Below are positions 26,220-34,719 of a stretch of DNA of 58,515 nt, one piece after another. A program made the position numbers and the translations under genes. Under the pieces are notes generated by a model. It searched no databases. It saw only the letters and a list, made by a program, of their open reading frames with translations, and had not been told where the DNA came from. The DNA is from Bacteroidota bacterium. GTDB taxonomy: Bacteria; Bacteroidota; Bacteroidia; Flavobacteriales; Weeksellaceae. Positions within the stretch are counted from its first letter, which is position 1, and each line of letters opens with the position of its first letter. The stretch spans positions 1 to 58,515 of the forward strand of contig JAEYOX010000094.1 of assembly GCA_023411265.1 (NCBI GenBank). Direction: 5' to 3'.

Positions 26220-27668
26220 TTAAAATTCGGCATTTTTAGGAGTTCTGGGGAACGGAATAACGTCGCGAATATTAGTCATTCCGGTTACAAAAAGTACAAG
26301 TCTTTCCAATCCTAAACCAAAGCCAGCATGTGGAACGGAACCGAATTTCCGGGTGTCGAGATACCACCAAAGTTCATGTTCGTCTACATTCATTTCCTGC
26401 ATTTTGCTTTTTAAAACACTCAGGCGTTCCTCCCGTTGTGAACCGCCGATTATTTCGCCAATTCCGGCGAATAGAACATCCATGGCAGCTACGGTTTTCT
26501 GATCTTCGTTCAGGCGCATGTAGAAAGCTTTTATTTCCTTAGGATAATCAAAAAGTACTACCGGGGCATCAAAATGTTTTTCTACTAAATATCTTTCGTG
26601 TTCGCTTTGCAAATCTGCGCCCCATTGTTCTATTGGGAATTTGAATTTTCCTTTTTTATTCTCTTTGGAATTCATCAGAATTTCAATGGCTTCCGTATAA
26701 GAAACCCTTTTGAAACGCTTGCGAATCACATTTTCCAGCTTTTCTATCAGACCTTCTTTTGCCCTGTCTTTTTCAGGTTTTGATTTTTGTTCCTCAGCAA
26801 ATCTTTTGTCTAAAAATTCGAGATCGTCCTTACAGTTTTTCAAAACATAAGCGATGACGTATTTCAGGAAATCTTCCGCCAGATCAATATTATTTTCCAG
26901 ATTGTTGAAAGCCACTTCTGGCTCTACCATCCAGAACTCGGCGAGGTGTCGGGTTGTATTGGAGTTTTCAGCCCGAAAAGTAGGCCCGAAGGTATACACC
27001 CTTCCCAGTCCCATAGCAGCAGTTTCCGCTTCCAACTGTCCAGAAACGGTGAGGTTGGTTTTCTTCCCGAAAAAATCTTCAGAATAATCCACTTCCCCGT
27101 TTTCGTTTCGGGGAATCTGATCCAGATCAAAAGCGGTGACGCCAAACATTTCACCTGCACCTTCCGCATCGGCTCCGGTGATGATAGGGGTATTAATATA
27201 GAAAAAATGATTATTATGAAAAAACTCATGAATGGCAAAACTCACTGCACTTCTCACACGAAAGACGGAACCGAAAAGATTGGTACGAAACCGAAGGTGC
27301 GCCTGCTCCCGAAGTATTTCCAATGAATGTTTTTTAGGCTGCAAGACGGTTTTTTCCATTTCCTCAGTAAAATGATCGCCAAGAATCTGAATTTTTTTAG
27401 CCAGAATTTCAATGCTTTGCCCGGCACCTTGGCTTTCTACCACTTCTCCGATAATCATAAGAGACGAGGCAGTTTTGATGTTTTTTATCACTGATTCATC
27501 AAAGGTATCAAAATCTACAACCACCTGTAGATTATGAATTGTAGAACCATCGTTTAAAGCTATAAATCTGTTGGAACGGAATGCACGCACCCAACCGTGA
27601 ACGGTAATATCGTGGTGTAATATCTTCTTATAATCACCTAAAAGTTCCTTGATAGTTATCTTTTTCAT
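26220..27668 (-). CDS. asnS: Asparaginyl-tRNA synthetase
   Basis: A class IIb aminoacyl-tRNA synthetase of 482 residues. The N-terminal OB-fold anticodon-binding domain (HGWVRAFRSNRFIALNDGS) is followed by the catalytic core with motif 2 (FRAENSNTTRHLAEFWMVEPE) split across about 230-255 and motif 3 (GFGLGLERL, then MTNIRDVIPFPR) at the C-terminus. The ATG at 27668 is used; the upstream in-frame codon at 27677 is only TTG. It is followed by the rpoN gene after about 85 bp. Confidence 0.96.
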   Translation of the reverse strand: MKKITIKELLGDYKKILHHDITVHGWVRAFRSNRFIALNDGSTIHNLQVVVDFDTFDESVIKNIKTASSLMIIGEVVESQGAGQSIEILAKKIQILGDHFTEEMEKTVLQPKKHSLEILREQAHLRFRTNLFGSVFRVRSAVSFAIHEFFHNNHFFYINTPIITGADAEGAGEMFGVTAFDLDQIPRNENGEVDYSEDFFGKKTNLTVSGQLEAETAAMGLGRVYTFGPTFRAENSNTTRHLAEFWMVEPEVAFNNLENNIDLAEDFLKYVIAYVLKNCKDDLEFLDKRFAEEQKSKPEKDRAKEGLIEKLENVIRKRFKRVSYTEAIEILMNSKENKKGKFKFPIEQWGADLQSEHERYLVEKHFDAPVVLFDYPKEIKAFYMRLNEDQKTVAAMDVLFAGIGEIIGGSQREERLSVLKSKMQEMNVDEHELWWYLDTRKFGSVPHAGFGLGLERLVLFVTGMTNIRDVIPFPRTPKNAEF

Positions 27669-27760
27669 GTCTTTCAATCAAAACGCAAAATTACGAAATT
27701 CCAAGTGAATTTATGCGGAAGACTGAGACTATTTGCTTTCGGTCACTATGCACAGGAAGG

Positions 27761-28303
27761 CTATTCGTCCTTTATTGAAGGCTGGGTAAAGACTTCCATC
27801 AAACCTTCCGGAAGCTGCATTTTAATCTCCTTCTGCTCCCTGTTTACTTCCAGAATCCAATCTTTAATTATTGGAACGATGATTTGTTTTTCATTGAGAA
27901 GAGTCAGAAAATAATGTTGCGCAGTTTGATCATTCACTGATTGTATTTCTCCAAAATCGGCATTATTCTCATCCAACAAACGGAATCCGACGACTTCATG
28001 ATAGTAAAAACTTTTCCCGCTGAGCACAGGAAGCGTAGAAAGCGGAAGAAAAACATTTCGCCCTACTGTCTGATCCACCAATGCTTCTGTGGCGTTTTTA
28101 AAAGAAATAAGTTTGGTATCGTCTTTCGACCATTGTTGTTTGTCAATAAAAAAGGGCACCAGCAGGCCATTGATTTCTACGAGAACATTCTCCAGTTTGT
28201 GGTATAATTCCGGTTGATCAGTGTCCAGTTTCAGCACCACATTTCCGGACAGACCGTGCCTGCGTGTAATTTTGCCCAATAAATAGCAATCGTCTTTTTT
28301 CAA
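27761..28303 (-). CDS. rimM: Ribosome maturation factor RimM
   Basis: RimM binds S19 and helps mature the 30S head. The first domain has DCYLLGKITRRHGLSGNVVLK; the second, PRC-barrel domain is at about 85-165 (GKSFYYHEVVGFRLLDE), with the C-terminal IIVPIIKDWILEVNREQKEI. No ATG exists at the family start. The best start is TTG at 28303, whose first bases overlap the stop of a 9-codon ORF (28329-28300). The open frame itself runs to a TTG at 28345 inside the rpsP terminator. rimM follows rpsP, as in most bacteria. Confidence 0.88.
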   Translation of the reverse strand: MKKDDCYLLGKITRRHGLSGNVVLKLDTDQPELYHKLENVLVEINGLLVPFFIDKQQWSKDDTKLISFKNATEALVDQTVGRNVFLPLSTLPVLSGKSFYYHEVVGFRLLDENNADFGEIQSVNDQTAQHYFLTLLNEKQIIVPIIKDWILEVNREQKEIKMQLPEGLMEVFTQPSIKDE

Positions 28304-28329
28304 AATTCTCTTTTTACGAAAATACTCAT
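28300..28329 (-). CDS. Possible 9-codon leader ORF overlapping the rimM start
   Basis: An ATG at 28329 opens the peptide MSIFVKREF, which ends in TGA at 28302-28300. The TGA overlaps the candidate TTG start of rimM, a layout fit for stop-restart coupling. It could also be chance or mark a frameshift that removed an ATG start from rimM. Confidence 0.25.
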   Translation of the reverse strand: MSIFVKREF

Positions 28330-28343
28330 TTTGATTATAATAC

Positions 28344-28377
28344 AAAAAAATAGAGATGCTAAAAAAACATCTCTATT
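28344..28377 (-). terminator. Terminator between rpsP and rimM
   Basis: The minus-strand stem AATAGAGATG / CATCTCTATT has a T/A-rich loop and is followed by TTTTT. It would end rpsP transcripts or act as partial attenuation before rimM. Confidence 0.8.
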
Positions 28378-28403
28378 CTATTTCATTGTGAAGAGTGCAT
28401 TTA

Positions 28404-28967
28404 CTACGCTTGCTCCTCAGTTCCTTCTTCCGTTACAGGAGCTTCTGTGCTTTCTTCTGCTACTGTTTCTTCTGCCTGAGCATTTGCAGCTTCCTCGGCA
28501 GCTTTTTCTTCTGCAAGCAATGCTTCTTTGGCGGCAATACGGTCAGCGTTCACTTTTGCTTCTGCTTCTAAAGCTGCTTTCTTAGCATCTTCTTTAGATT
28601 TTTTCAAACCATCTTTTTTGCCTAAAACTGCATTTTCTTTAGATTCTTGCCAAGCCTGGAATCTTTTTTCAGCTTCCGCTTCATCAAAAGCACCTTTGGC
28701 TACACCACCTTGAAGGTGTTTTTTCAAAAGAGCACCTTTGTAAGAAAGAATTGCGCGTGCAGTATCGGTAGGCTGAGCACCATTGTTAAGCCACTTTACA
28801 GCTGCATCTACATTCAGTTCAATAGTTGCAGGATTGGTGATAGGGTTGTACGTTCCGATTTTCTCGATGAATCTACCATCTCTTCTTGTTCTGGAATCTG
28901 CAACCACAATGTGGAAAAAAGGCTTTCCTTTTTTACCGTGTCTTTGTAATCTGATTTTTACTGACAT
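28404..28967 (-). CDS. rpsP: 30S ribosomal protein S16 with long C-terminal extension
   Basis: The first about 80 residues are canonical S16 (VKIRLQRHGKKGKPFFHIVVADSR, then GRFIEKIGTYNP). A tail of about 100 residues follows, rich in Ala, Glu and Lys (coiled or disordered, ending acidic), giving 187 residues against about 80-90 in E. coli. Extended S16 tails are known in Bacteroidota. It is the first gene of the rpsP-rimM unit. Confidence 0.95.
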   Translation of the reverse strand: MSVKIRLQRHGKKGKPFFHIVVADSRTRRDGRFIEKIGTYNPITNPATIELNVDAAVKWLNNGAQPTDTARAILSYKGALLKKHLQGGVAKGAFDEAEAEKRFQAWQESKENAVLGKKDGLKKSKEDAKKAALEAEAKVNADRIAAKEALLAEEKAAEEAANAQAEETVAEESTEAPVTEEGTEEQA

Positions 28968-29065
28968 ATTGTTTTGAAATTATGGGGAGCTCGTCCCCGG
29001 TTAAATATTTTAAGTTTGCAAATGTACGGATTTTTTGGAAGCCTACAACATTTCCTGATTTTATA

Positions 29066-29575
29066 TTACAGTTGTCCCACAAAAAAAAGACCAAGACATT
29101 TCTGGTTTTCTTGAATCTGAACATTTTTTTCCAGATAGTTGACCAACTTGGGAGAACTCCAATAGCAGCCTATTTCGTGAGCAGTACAGGTGAGATACAT
29201 ATTCTGAACCGCCATAGCTGTAGCCGCAATTTCTTCCCACTGCGGAACGAGTCCGCTGAATTCTACCACAATCGTAATAATCGCTCCTGCTTTTTCTGCT
29301 TTGAAAAGAATATCATCATATTTCTTCTGCAGAAACTGAAATTCAGGAGTTATATTTTTATAAATCTGCTGAAGTTCTCTTCCGAGTGCGAGTTTTTCAT
29401 TATTTTCAAAAACTTTAAAACGCCAAGGTCTTGTCCTCTTATGATTAGGCGCAAGTGCAGCAGCGTGTAAAATTTCATCTAAAATTTCTTTTGGAATGGA
29501 ATTTCCTGAATATTCTCTCGGGAACGTACTTTTTCGTAAAGTAATAATCTGCTTTAGGATTTCTGAATGGTCCAT
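29066..29575 (-). CDS. Nitroreductase family protein
   Basis: A 169-residue FMN-dependent oxidoreductase of the nitroreductase fold. The N-terminal FMN-binding RKS (in TLRKSTFPREY), the APNHKRTRPWRF segment and the central ATAMAVQNMYLTCTAHEIGCYWSSP helix are family features. It ends soon after CLGLFFVG, with the short form of the family. The substrate is unknown. It starts at the ATG at 29575 and has about 60 bp to the next gene upstream, the GreA-like gene, transcribed the same way. Confidence 0.88.
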   Translation of the reverse strand: MDHSEILKQIITLRKSTFPREYSGNSIPKEILDEILHAAALAPNHKRTRPWRFKVFENNEKLALGRELQQIYKNITPEFQFLQKKYDDILFKAEKAGAIITIVVEFSGLVPQWEEIAATAMAVQNMYLTCTAHEIGCYWSSPKLVNYLEKNVQIQENQKCLGLFFVGQL

Positions 29576-29636
29576 ATCTGTTTAAATTGATTTACCTTTT
29601 TTTGCAAAGGAACAAATAATATAACATCTGAATGGA

Positions 29637-30086
29637 TCAAAGAATTTTATCTATTTTCTGATGAATATTATTTAAAACAAATTCTTCACCTGTCGTTTTT
29701 CCTTTCATAATTTGTGCCATTGGGCTTTCCTCAGAAATCGCATAAAACCGAAGATTATCATAAAAAAATTCTCCAAGTGAAACAGAAATGTAAAAGCGCG
29801 CTTTATTCGTAATCACCAAAGAACCCAACTGTACATAACCCGTTTCCGATGTGGAAACTCTTTTCATTTTTTGTTGCATCATTTTCAGTGTCGCCATTCT
29901 TCTGTCCAGATGGTAAATTTCCTCCTGCATTTCCTCGCGGAAACTGTCGTACTTTGCAGTTTTTTTTATGTCTTTGCTGGCATCCAATGTGAAATTGAGA
30001 TAGAATTCCAGGGTTTTCACTTTTCCTGAAATTAAATCATTGATGTGATTTTTCAGCTTAATTTTGTCATAGTCACCCTCCAGCAT
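29637..30086 (-). CDS. GreA/GreB-like protein (small)
   Basis: A 149-residue cytoplasmic protein. The first half is helical and charged (DKIKLKNHINDLISGKVKTLE, then EEMQEEIYHLDRRM). The second half is FKBP/GreA-C-terminal-like: GYVQLGSLVITNKARFYISV and the hallmark ESPMAQIMKGKTTGEEF, matching the SPLGxALLGKxxGD motif of GreA. It could bind RNA polymerase through the secondary channel or just share the fold. It is not canonical GreA, because the N-terminal coiled-coil tip is poorly matched. The next gene upstream is divergent. Confidence 0.65.
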   Translation of the reverse strand: MLEGDYDKIKLKNHINDLISGKVKTLEFYLNFTLDASKDIKKTAKYDSFREEMQEEIYHLDRRMATLKMMQQKMKRVSTSETGYVQLGSLVITNKARFYISVSLGEFFYDNLRFYAISEESPMAQIMKGKTTGEEFVLNNIHQKIDKIL

Positions 30087-30221
30087 ATCTTAAATTCATT
30101 AACATTTTTTTATTTTATCAAAAAGCAAACCTTTATCTATTCCGCGATGTGACAATATGGTTATTTATTTTGAAAAGGAACAGCATTTGAAACACCTTTA
30201 GCGTCTACTCAAATTAATATT

Positions 30222-32237
30222 ATGTCAAATATACTCACCCAGAAATTTTCAACACCTTACGGTTCAGTTCCTTTTCCACAGATTCGTGAAGAGGATTATT
30301 TACCAGCTTTTGAAGAACTTATTTCACAGGCTGAACAGGAAATAAATAACATTACAGAAAATCCTGAACCTCCCACTTTTGAAAATACTATTGAAACACT
30401 GGCCTATTCCGGTGAACAATTAGAAGTAGTTTCCAGTACCTTCTTCAATATCAATTCCGCAGAAACGAATGATGAAATCCAAGCTATCGCACAGAAAGTG
30501 TCCCCCATGCTGACTGAATTTTCCTCAAAGATTTCCCAGAACCCGGTTCTTTTTGAACGCATCAAGACGGTTTATGACCAAAGAAATCAATACGATTTCA
30601 CTGCGGAGCAAGAGATGCTGCTAAATGAGACCTACAAAGGTTTTGTACGCAGCGGAGCATTATTAAATGATACCGATAAGAAAAAGCTGGAGAAAATGAA
30701 TATGGAACTTTCTGTGAAATCTCTTCAATTCGGACAAAACGTATTGGCAGCAACCAATGATTATTTTCTACATATAAAAGATAGGGAAAAACTGAAAGGA
30801 ATTCCAGAGGCGGTTCTGGAACAATATGCGCAGGAGGCTAAAGATAGAAATTTAGACGGCTACGTAATAACACTTCAATATCCGAGTTATTTACCTGCGG
30901 TTACTTATGCGGAAAACCGTGAGCTGAGAAAGGAGCTCTCCATCGCCAATGGGAAAAAGTCTTTTGATGGCAAAACGTGGGACAACCAGGAACTCATCAA
31001 AGAAATCGTGACATTACGGCAGGAAAAATCAAAACTTTTAGGCTATAAAAATTATGCAGAATTTGTACTGGAAGAAAGAATGGCGAAATCGCCGCACGCC
31101 GTACAAGATTTTCTGAATGAATTGCTGGAAAAAGCTACTCCATTTGCGCTATCAGAAGTTGAAGAATTGAAAGCTTTAGCAAAATCTGACGGTATCAAAG
31201 AAATGCAAATCTGGGATCATGCTTATTATGCAGAAAAATTAAGAAAACAAAAATTCGACTTGAATGATGAAGAGTTGAAACCGTATTTCCAGTTGAATAA
31301 AGTACAAGAAGCGGTCTTTAAATTGGCAGAAAAGCTTTTCGACCTCACATTTTCGGAAAGAAATGATATACCGAAATATCATCCTGATGTAAAAACCTAC
31401 GAAGTGTTAGAAAATGGCCGCCACAAAGCACTTCTATACACCGATTATCATCCGAGAAAAGGAAAACGCGCAGGAGCATGGATGACGAGTTATACAAGAC
31501 AACACAAGAAAAACAACCGGGATCACCGTCCTCATATTTCTATTGTCTGCAACTTTACTCCGGCTACGAAAGACACGCCCAGCCTACTCACGTTTCAGGA
31601 AGTTACTACGCTTTTCCATGAGTTCGGGCACGCTTTGCACGGCATCCTTGCCGATTCCCAATACCCTACACTATCAGGAACTTCCGTGAAATGGGACTTT
31701 GTAGAACTGCCTTCACAGTTTATGGAAAACTATTGTTATGAACCGGAATTTCTGAAAACTTTTGCAAAACATTATAAAACAGACGAAGTTCTATCTGATG
31801 AAAAAATCACGAAATTAGCAGAAAGCAAGAGCTTTATGGAAGGTTACCAAACTCTGCGGCAGATTGGATTCGGGCTTTTGGATATGGCATATCATACCGA
31901 ATCGGACAATATCACCAGTATTAAAGAATTTGAAACGGAAAAAACCAGAGCTACCCATCTCTATCCAATAAATCCGGAAACCGCGGTGAGTACCAGTTTT
32001 TCGCATATTTTCCAGGGAGGATATTCTGCCGGGTACTATTCATACAAATGGGCAGAAGTTCTGGACGCTGATGCATTTCAGTATTTTAAAGAAAATGGAA
32101 TTTTCAATAAAGAACTTGCAGCAAAATTTAAAATATTGCTCTCTTCAGGCGGAACTCAGGATCCCATGAAACTGTACAAAAACTTCCGGGGAAGTGAGCC
32201 CAAAACCGAAAATCTCCTGAAAAGAGCTTTTGGTTAA
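30222..32237 (+). CDS. M3 family metallopeptidase (Dcp/oligopeptidase A type)
   Basis: A 671-residue cytoplasmic zinc peptidase of the thimet oligopeptidase family that degrades peptides or removes C-terminal dipeptides. The zinc-binding HEFGH is at residues 466-470 (TLFHEFGHALHG), with the third ligand Glu expected about 26 residues further on in the WDFVELPSQFMENY segment. Length and sequence resemble peptidyl-dipeptidase Dcp; no signal peptide is present. It ends at a bidirectional terminator. Confidence 0.93.
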   Translation: MSNILTQKFSTPYGSVPFPQIREEDYLPAFEELISQAEQEINNITENPEPPTFENTIETLAYSGEQLEVVSSTFFNINSAETNDEIQAIAQKVSPMLTEFSSKISQNPVLFERIKTVYDQRNQYDFTAEQEMLLNETYKGFVRSGALLNDTDKKKLEKMNMELSVKSLQFGQNVLAATNDYFLHIKDREKLKGIPEAVLEQYAQEAKDRNLDGYVITLQYPSYLPAVTYAENRELRKELSIANGKKSFDGKTWDNQELIKEIVTLRQEKSKLLGYKNYAEFVLEERMAKSPHAVQDFLNELLEKATPFALSEVEELKALAKSDGIKEMQIWDHAYYAEKLRKQKFDLNDEELKPYFQLNKVQEAVFKLAEKLFDLTFSERNDIPKYHPDVKTYEVLENGRHKALLYTDYHPRKGKRAGAWMTSYTRQHKKNNRDHRPHISIVCNFTPATKDTPSLLTFQEVTTLFHEFGHALHGILADSQYPTLSGTSVKWDFVELPSQFMENYCYEPEFLKTFAKHYKTDEVLSDEKITKLAESKSFMEGYQTLRQIGFGLLDMAYHTESDNITSIKEFETEKTRATHLYPINPETAVSTSFSHIFQGGYSAGYYSYKWAEVLDADAFQYFKENGIFNKELAAKFKILLSSGGTQDPMKLYKNFRGSEPKTENLLKRAFG

Positions 32238-32242
32238 AACAA

Positions 32243-32276
32243 AAAGAGGCTGTCTTCTAAGACAGCCTCTTTATTT
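32243..32276. terminator. Bidirectional terminator between the M3 peptidase gene and rpsO
   Basis: A perfect inverted repeat AAAGAGGCTGTCTT / AAGACAGCCTCTTT with T-rich flanks on both strands lies between convergent genes. Confidence 0.9.
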
Positions 32277-32292
32277 TATCACAGTAATAAGA

Positions 32293-32562
32293 TTATTTTC
32301 TTAATCCTAACTCCGCAATGATAGCTCTGTAACGGGTGATATCTTTCTTCTTAAGATAATCCAGAAGCCTTTTTCTTTTTCCTACCAGTTTCACCAGTGA
32401 TCTTTCGGTAGCATAATCTTTATGATTTGCTTTCAAATGACCTGTAAGATGATTGATTCTGAAAGTGAATAATGCAATCTGACCTTCAGCAGAACCAGTG
32501 TTTTCTGCTTTTCCTCCGTGCTTTGCGAAAATTTCCGCTTTTTTCTCAGATGTTAAGTACAT
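32293..32562 (-). CDS. rpsO: 30S ribosomal protein S15
   Basis: An 89-residue primary 16S rRNA-binding protein of normal length. The family signature is present: GSAEGQIALFTFRINHLTGHL, then HxKDYATERSLVKLVGKRKRLLDYL-type wording near residues 45-70. It is monocistronic, with a shared terminator downstream. Confidence 0.97.
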   Translation of the reverse strand: MYLTSEKKAEIFAKHGGKAENTGSAEGQIALFTFRINHLTGHLKANHKDYATERSLVKLVGKRKRLLDYLKKKDITRYRAIIAELGLRK

Positions 32563-32715
32563 GCCAATATTATTTAATGATTATTATGTAACGAGGTGCA
32601 AAAGTACAATAATAATATGAACCACAAAAGCAATTTCTTTTCATCAAAAAAATATTAACTTAAAACAATGTTAAAAAATTCTTAAAACTTTATATAAAAT
32701 TATCCGTATTGGCTG

Positions 32716-32723
32716 TAAATTTG
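32716..32723 (+). promoter_or_regulatory. Putative -7 box of the lipoprotein gene at 32739
   Basis: TAAATTTG matches TAnnTTTG, 15 bp before the ATG. The expected transcription start would leave a very short leader. Confidence 0.4.
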
Positions 32724-32738
32724 CACATTATTCTAACC

Positions 32739-33305
32739 ATGAAAACGAATTTTAGTATTTTCCTAAGTTTTTTAATTCTGCTGACCGCCTGCAAAACGCT
32801 GGATGCACAGATTCCTCAGAAGAATTCGGTGCACGAAAAAACCGTACAGCACAGGATTATTCTTTATTTTGCTCCGGAGATTTCACCCTATGTGGAAGAA
32901 ATCAAAGATGCTACTTTCGATTCATTTTTTTCCGCAGTTACCGATAAATTCTCCAGTTTCAAAAACCATAAACTTCTCACTCTAAATACGTCTGTTTCCT
33001 ATGAAAATACAAGTGCGGAACTGATTCGGGAGATGTGTAAAAACAACGATGCGCAATTTGCCGTTGTACCGAAAATCAAATTTTTTAAAGTCGGAATTGG
33101 GCAGTTCGTATTTTCCAGCCAAGTCGTAGTGAGCATGAAACTTTATGATGCCAATGGAAATATAATTTCTGAAAACACCTACGATACCTTCCGAAAAAAT
33201 GCCAGAATTTTAGGATCTGCAGAAAATTCTATTAAAATAGGGACAACCGGTGTCTTAAAAAATGTTCTAAAGGATCTGAAAAAACAGAAAATAGTTCAGA
33301 ACTGA
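32739..33305 (+). CDS. Small lipoprotein of unknown function
   Basis: A 188-residue lipoprotein. The ATG at 32739 gives MKTNFSIFLSFLILLTAC, with a lipobox ending in LTAC. The upstream codon at 32709 is TTG and would add ten unlike residues. The mature part is a mixed alpha/beta domain without a known signature; repeated Phe/Lys segments (FFKVGIGQFVFSSQVVVSMKLYD) suggest a beta-rich core, as in curli-assembly or GNA1162-like lipoproteins, but this is weak. It is followed by mgtE after a gap of about 85 bp. Confidence 0.8.
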   Translation: MKTNFSIFLSFLILLTACKTLDAQIPQKNSVHEKTVQHRIILYFAPEISPYVEEIKDATFDSFFSAVTDKFSSFKNHKLLTLNTSVSYENTSAELIREMCKNNDAQFAVVPKIKFFKVGIGQFVFSSQVVVSMKLYDANGNIISENTYDTFRKNARILGSAENSIKIGTTGVLKNVLKDLKKQKIVQN

Positions 33306-33362
33306 GATTAACCTCGGTGCATATCCTCATTTGCCCCAGCAAAAAGTTTAGATATTTTCCGC

Positions 33363-33370
33363 TATTTTTG
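33363..33370 (+). promoter_or_regulatory. Putative -7 box of mgtE
   Basis: TATTTTTG matches TAnnTTTG, 20 bp before the GTG at 33391. Confidence 0.4.
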
Positions 33371-33390
33371 CAGCATCTAAGGACAAAACA

Positions 33391-34710
33391 GTGGAAGCAA
33401 AAGAAATGGTATTCAATCCGGCTGATATTGCTGAACGGCTAAGCGAACTGCACGCCGACGAAAGACTGTTGGCATTTTTGAAAGTTCCAAAAGAATATAA
33501 AGCGGATGTTTTCACCCATTTGGATGCTAATTTTCAGGAAGAAACCATACGAAGCATCGGCAGCGAAGAGGTTTCTGAACTGCTGAACGCGATGACGCCG
33601 GATGACAGAACCATTCTTTTTGAGGATTTCCCGGACGAACTGATTAAATATTCCATCAATCTCCTCAATCCTCAAGAAAGACGCATTGCACTGAAACTTT
33701 TAGGCTATCACGAAGACAGCATTGCCAGGATGATGACGCCTTATTACATTCAGATTCGTAAAGAATGGACCGTAAAACGCTGTTTCGAACAGATTAAAAA
33801 AGTAGGCAGAAAAGTAGAAACACTCAACTATCTGTATGTTGTAGATGAGCGCAACCGCCTCACAGATGATCTAGACATCCGAAATCTCTTGCTGGCAGAT
33901 GAAGATCAGCTTGTTTCTGATCTTACGGACAGCCATTATGTAGCCATTACCACTACCACATCTAAAGAAGATGCTGTTCAGTATTTTGAAAAATATGACC
34001 GGAACGCCTTGCCTATTGTGACAGAAGCCGGCGTATTGGTAGGAATCGTGACCATAGATGATATTTTGGATCAAATTGAGCTTCAGAATACCGAAGATAT
34101 TCAAAAATTCGGGGGTATGGAAGCCTTAGACGAACCTTACCTGCAAACCCAGTGGTTTGAAATGATAAAAAAGCGCGGATTTTGGTTGATCGTACTGTTT
34201 TTTCTACAACTTATCACAGCTTCTGTCATGGGACATTATGAAGTAGAGATCGAAAAAGCAGTAGTTCTGGCTCTCTTTATTCCTTTAATTATATCAAGTG
34301 GCGGAAATTCCGGGTCTCAGGCTGCTACTCTTATTATCCGTGCAATGGCCCTTCAGGAAGTAACCCTGAAAGACTGGTGGACGGTGATGAGGAAGGAAGT
34401 CGTAACAGGTCTCTTTCTGGGAACTCTGTTGGGGATTTTCGGATTTATGAGAATATTGATCTGGCAGAAACTCGGTTGGTTTGATTATGGTGAATACTGG
34501 CTTTATATTGGATTGAGCGCGGCAGTTTCCTTAGCGATGATCGTACTTTGGGGCACTCTTTCCGGATCCATGGTTCCTTTTATTCTGAAAAAATTCAAGC
34601 TGGATCCCGCTACTTCTTCAGCTCCATTTGTTGCTACTTTGGTGGATGTTACCGGACTGATCATTTATTTTACCATTGCTGCCATGTTGCTTACTGGAAA
34701 ATTACTTTAA
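33391..34710 (+). CDS. mgtE: Magnesium transporter MgtE
   Basis: A 439-residue Mg2+ channel. The cytoplasmic MgtE N-domain (about residues 1-125), a pair of CBS domains (about 126-245: NYLYVVDERNRL, then DRNALPIVTEAGVLVGIVTIDDIL) and five membrane helices (about 265-439) are complete. The pore-forming stretch includes FIPLIISSGGNSGSQAATL. The start is GTG at 33391, with AAGGA seven bases before; an in-frame ATG at 33406 is an alternative. The next gene starts 9 bp after its stop. Confidence 0.94.
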   Translation: MEAKEMVFNPADIAERLSELHADERLLAFLKVPKEYKADVFTHLDANFQEETIRSIGSEEVSELLNAMTPDDRTILFEDFPDELIKYSINLLNPQERRIALKLLGYHEDSIARMMTPYYIQIRKEWTVKRCFEQIKKVGRKVETLNYLYVVDERNRLTDDLDIRNLLLADEDQLVSDLTDSHYVAITTTTSKEDAVQYFEKYDRNALPIVTEAGVLVGIVTIDDILDQIELQNTEDIQKFGGMEALDEPYLQTQWFEMIKKRGFWLIVLFFLQLITASVMGHYEVEIEKAVVLALFIPLIISSGGNSGSQAATLIIRAMALQEVTLKDWWTVMRKEVVTGLFLGTLLGIFGFMRILIWQKLGWFDYGEYWLYIGLSAAVSLAMIVLWGTLSGSMVPFILKKFKLDPATSSAPFVATLVDVTGLIIYFTIAAMLLTGKLL

Positions 34711-34719
34711 TAAAGCAAC

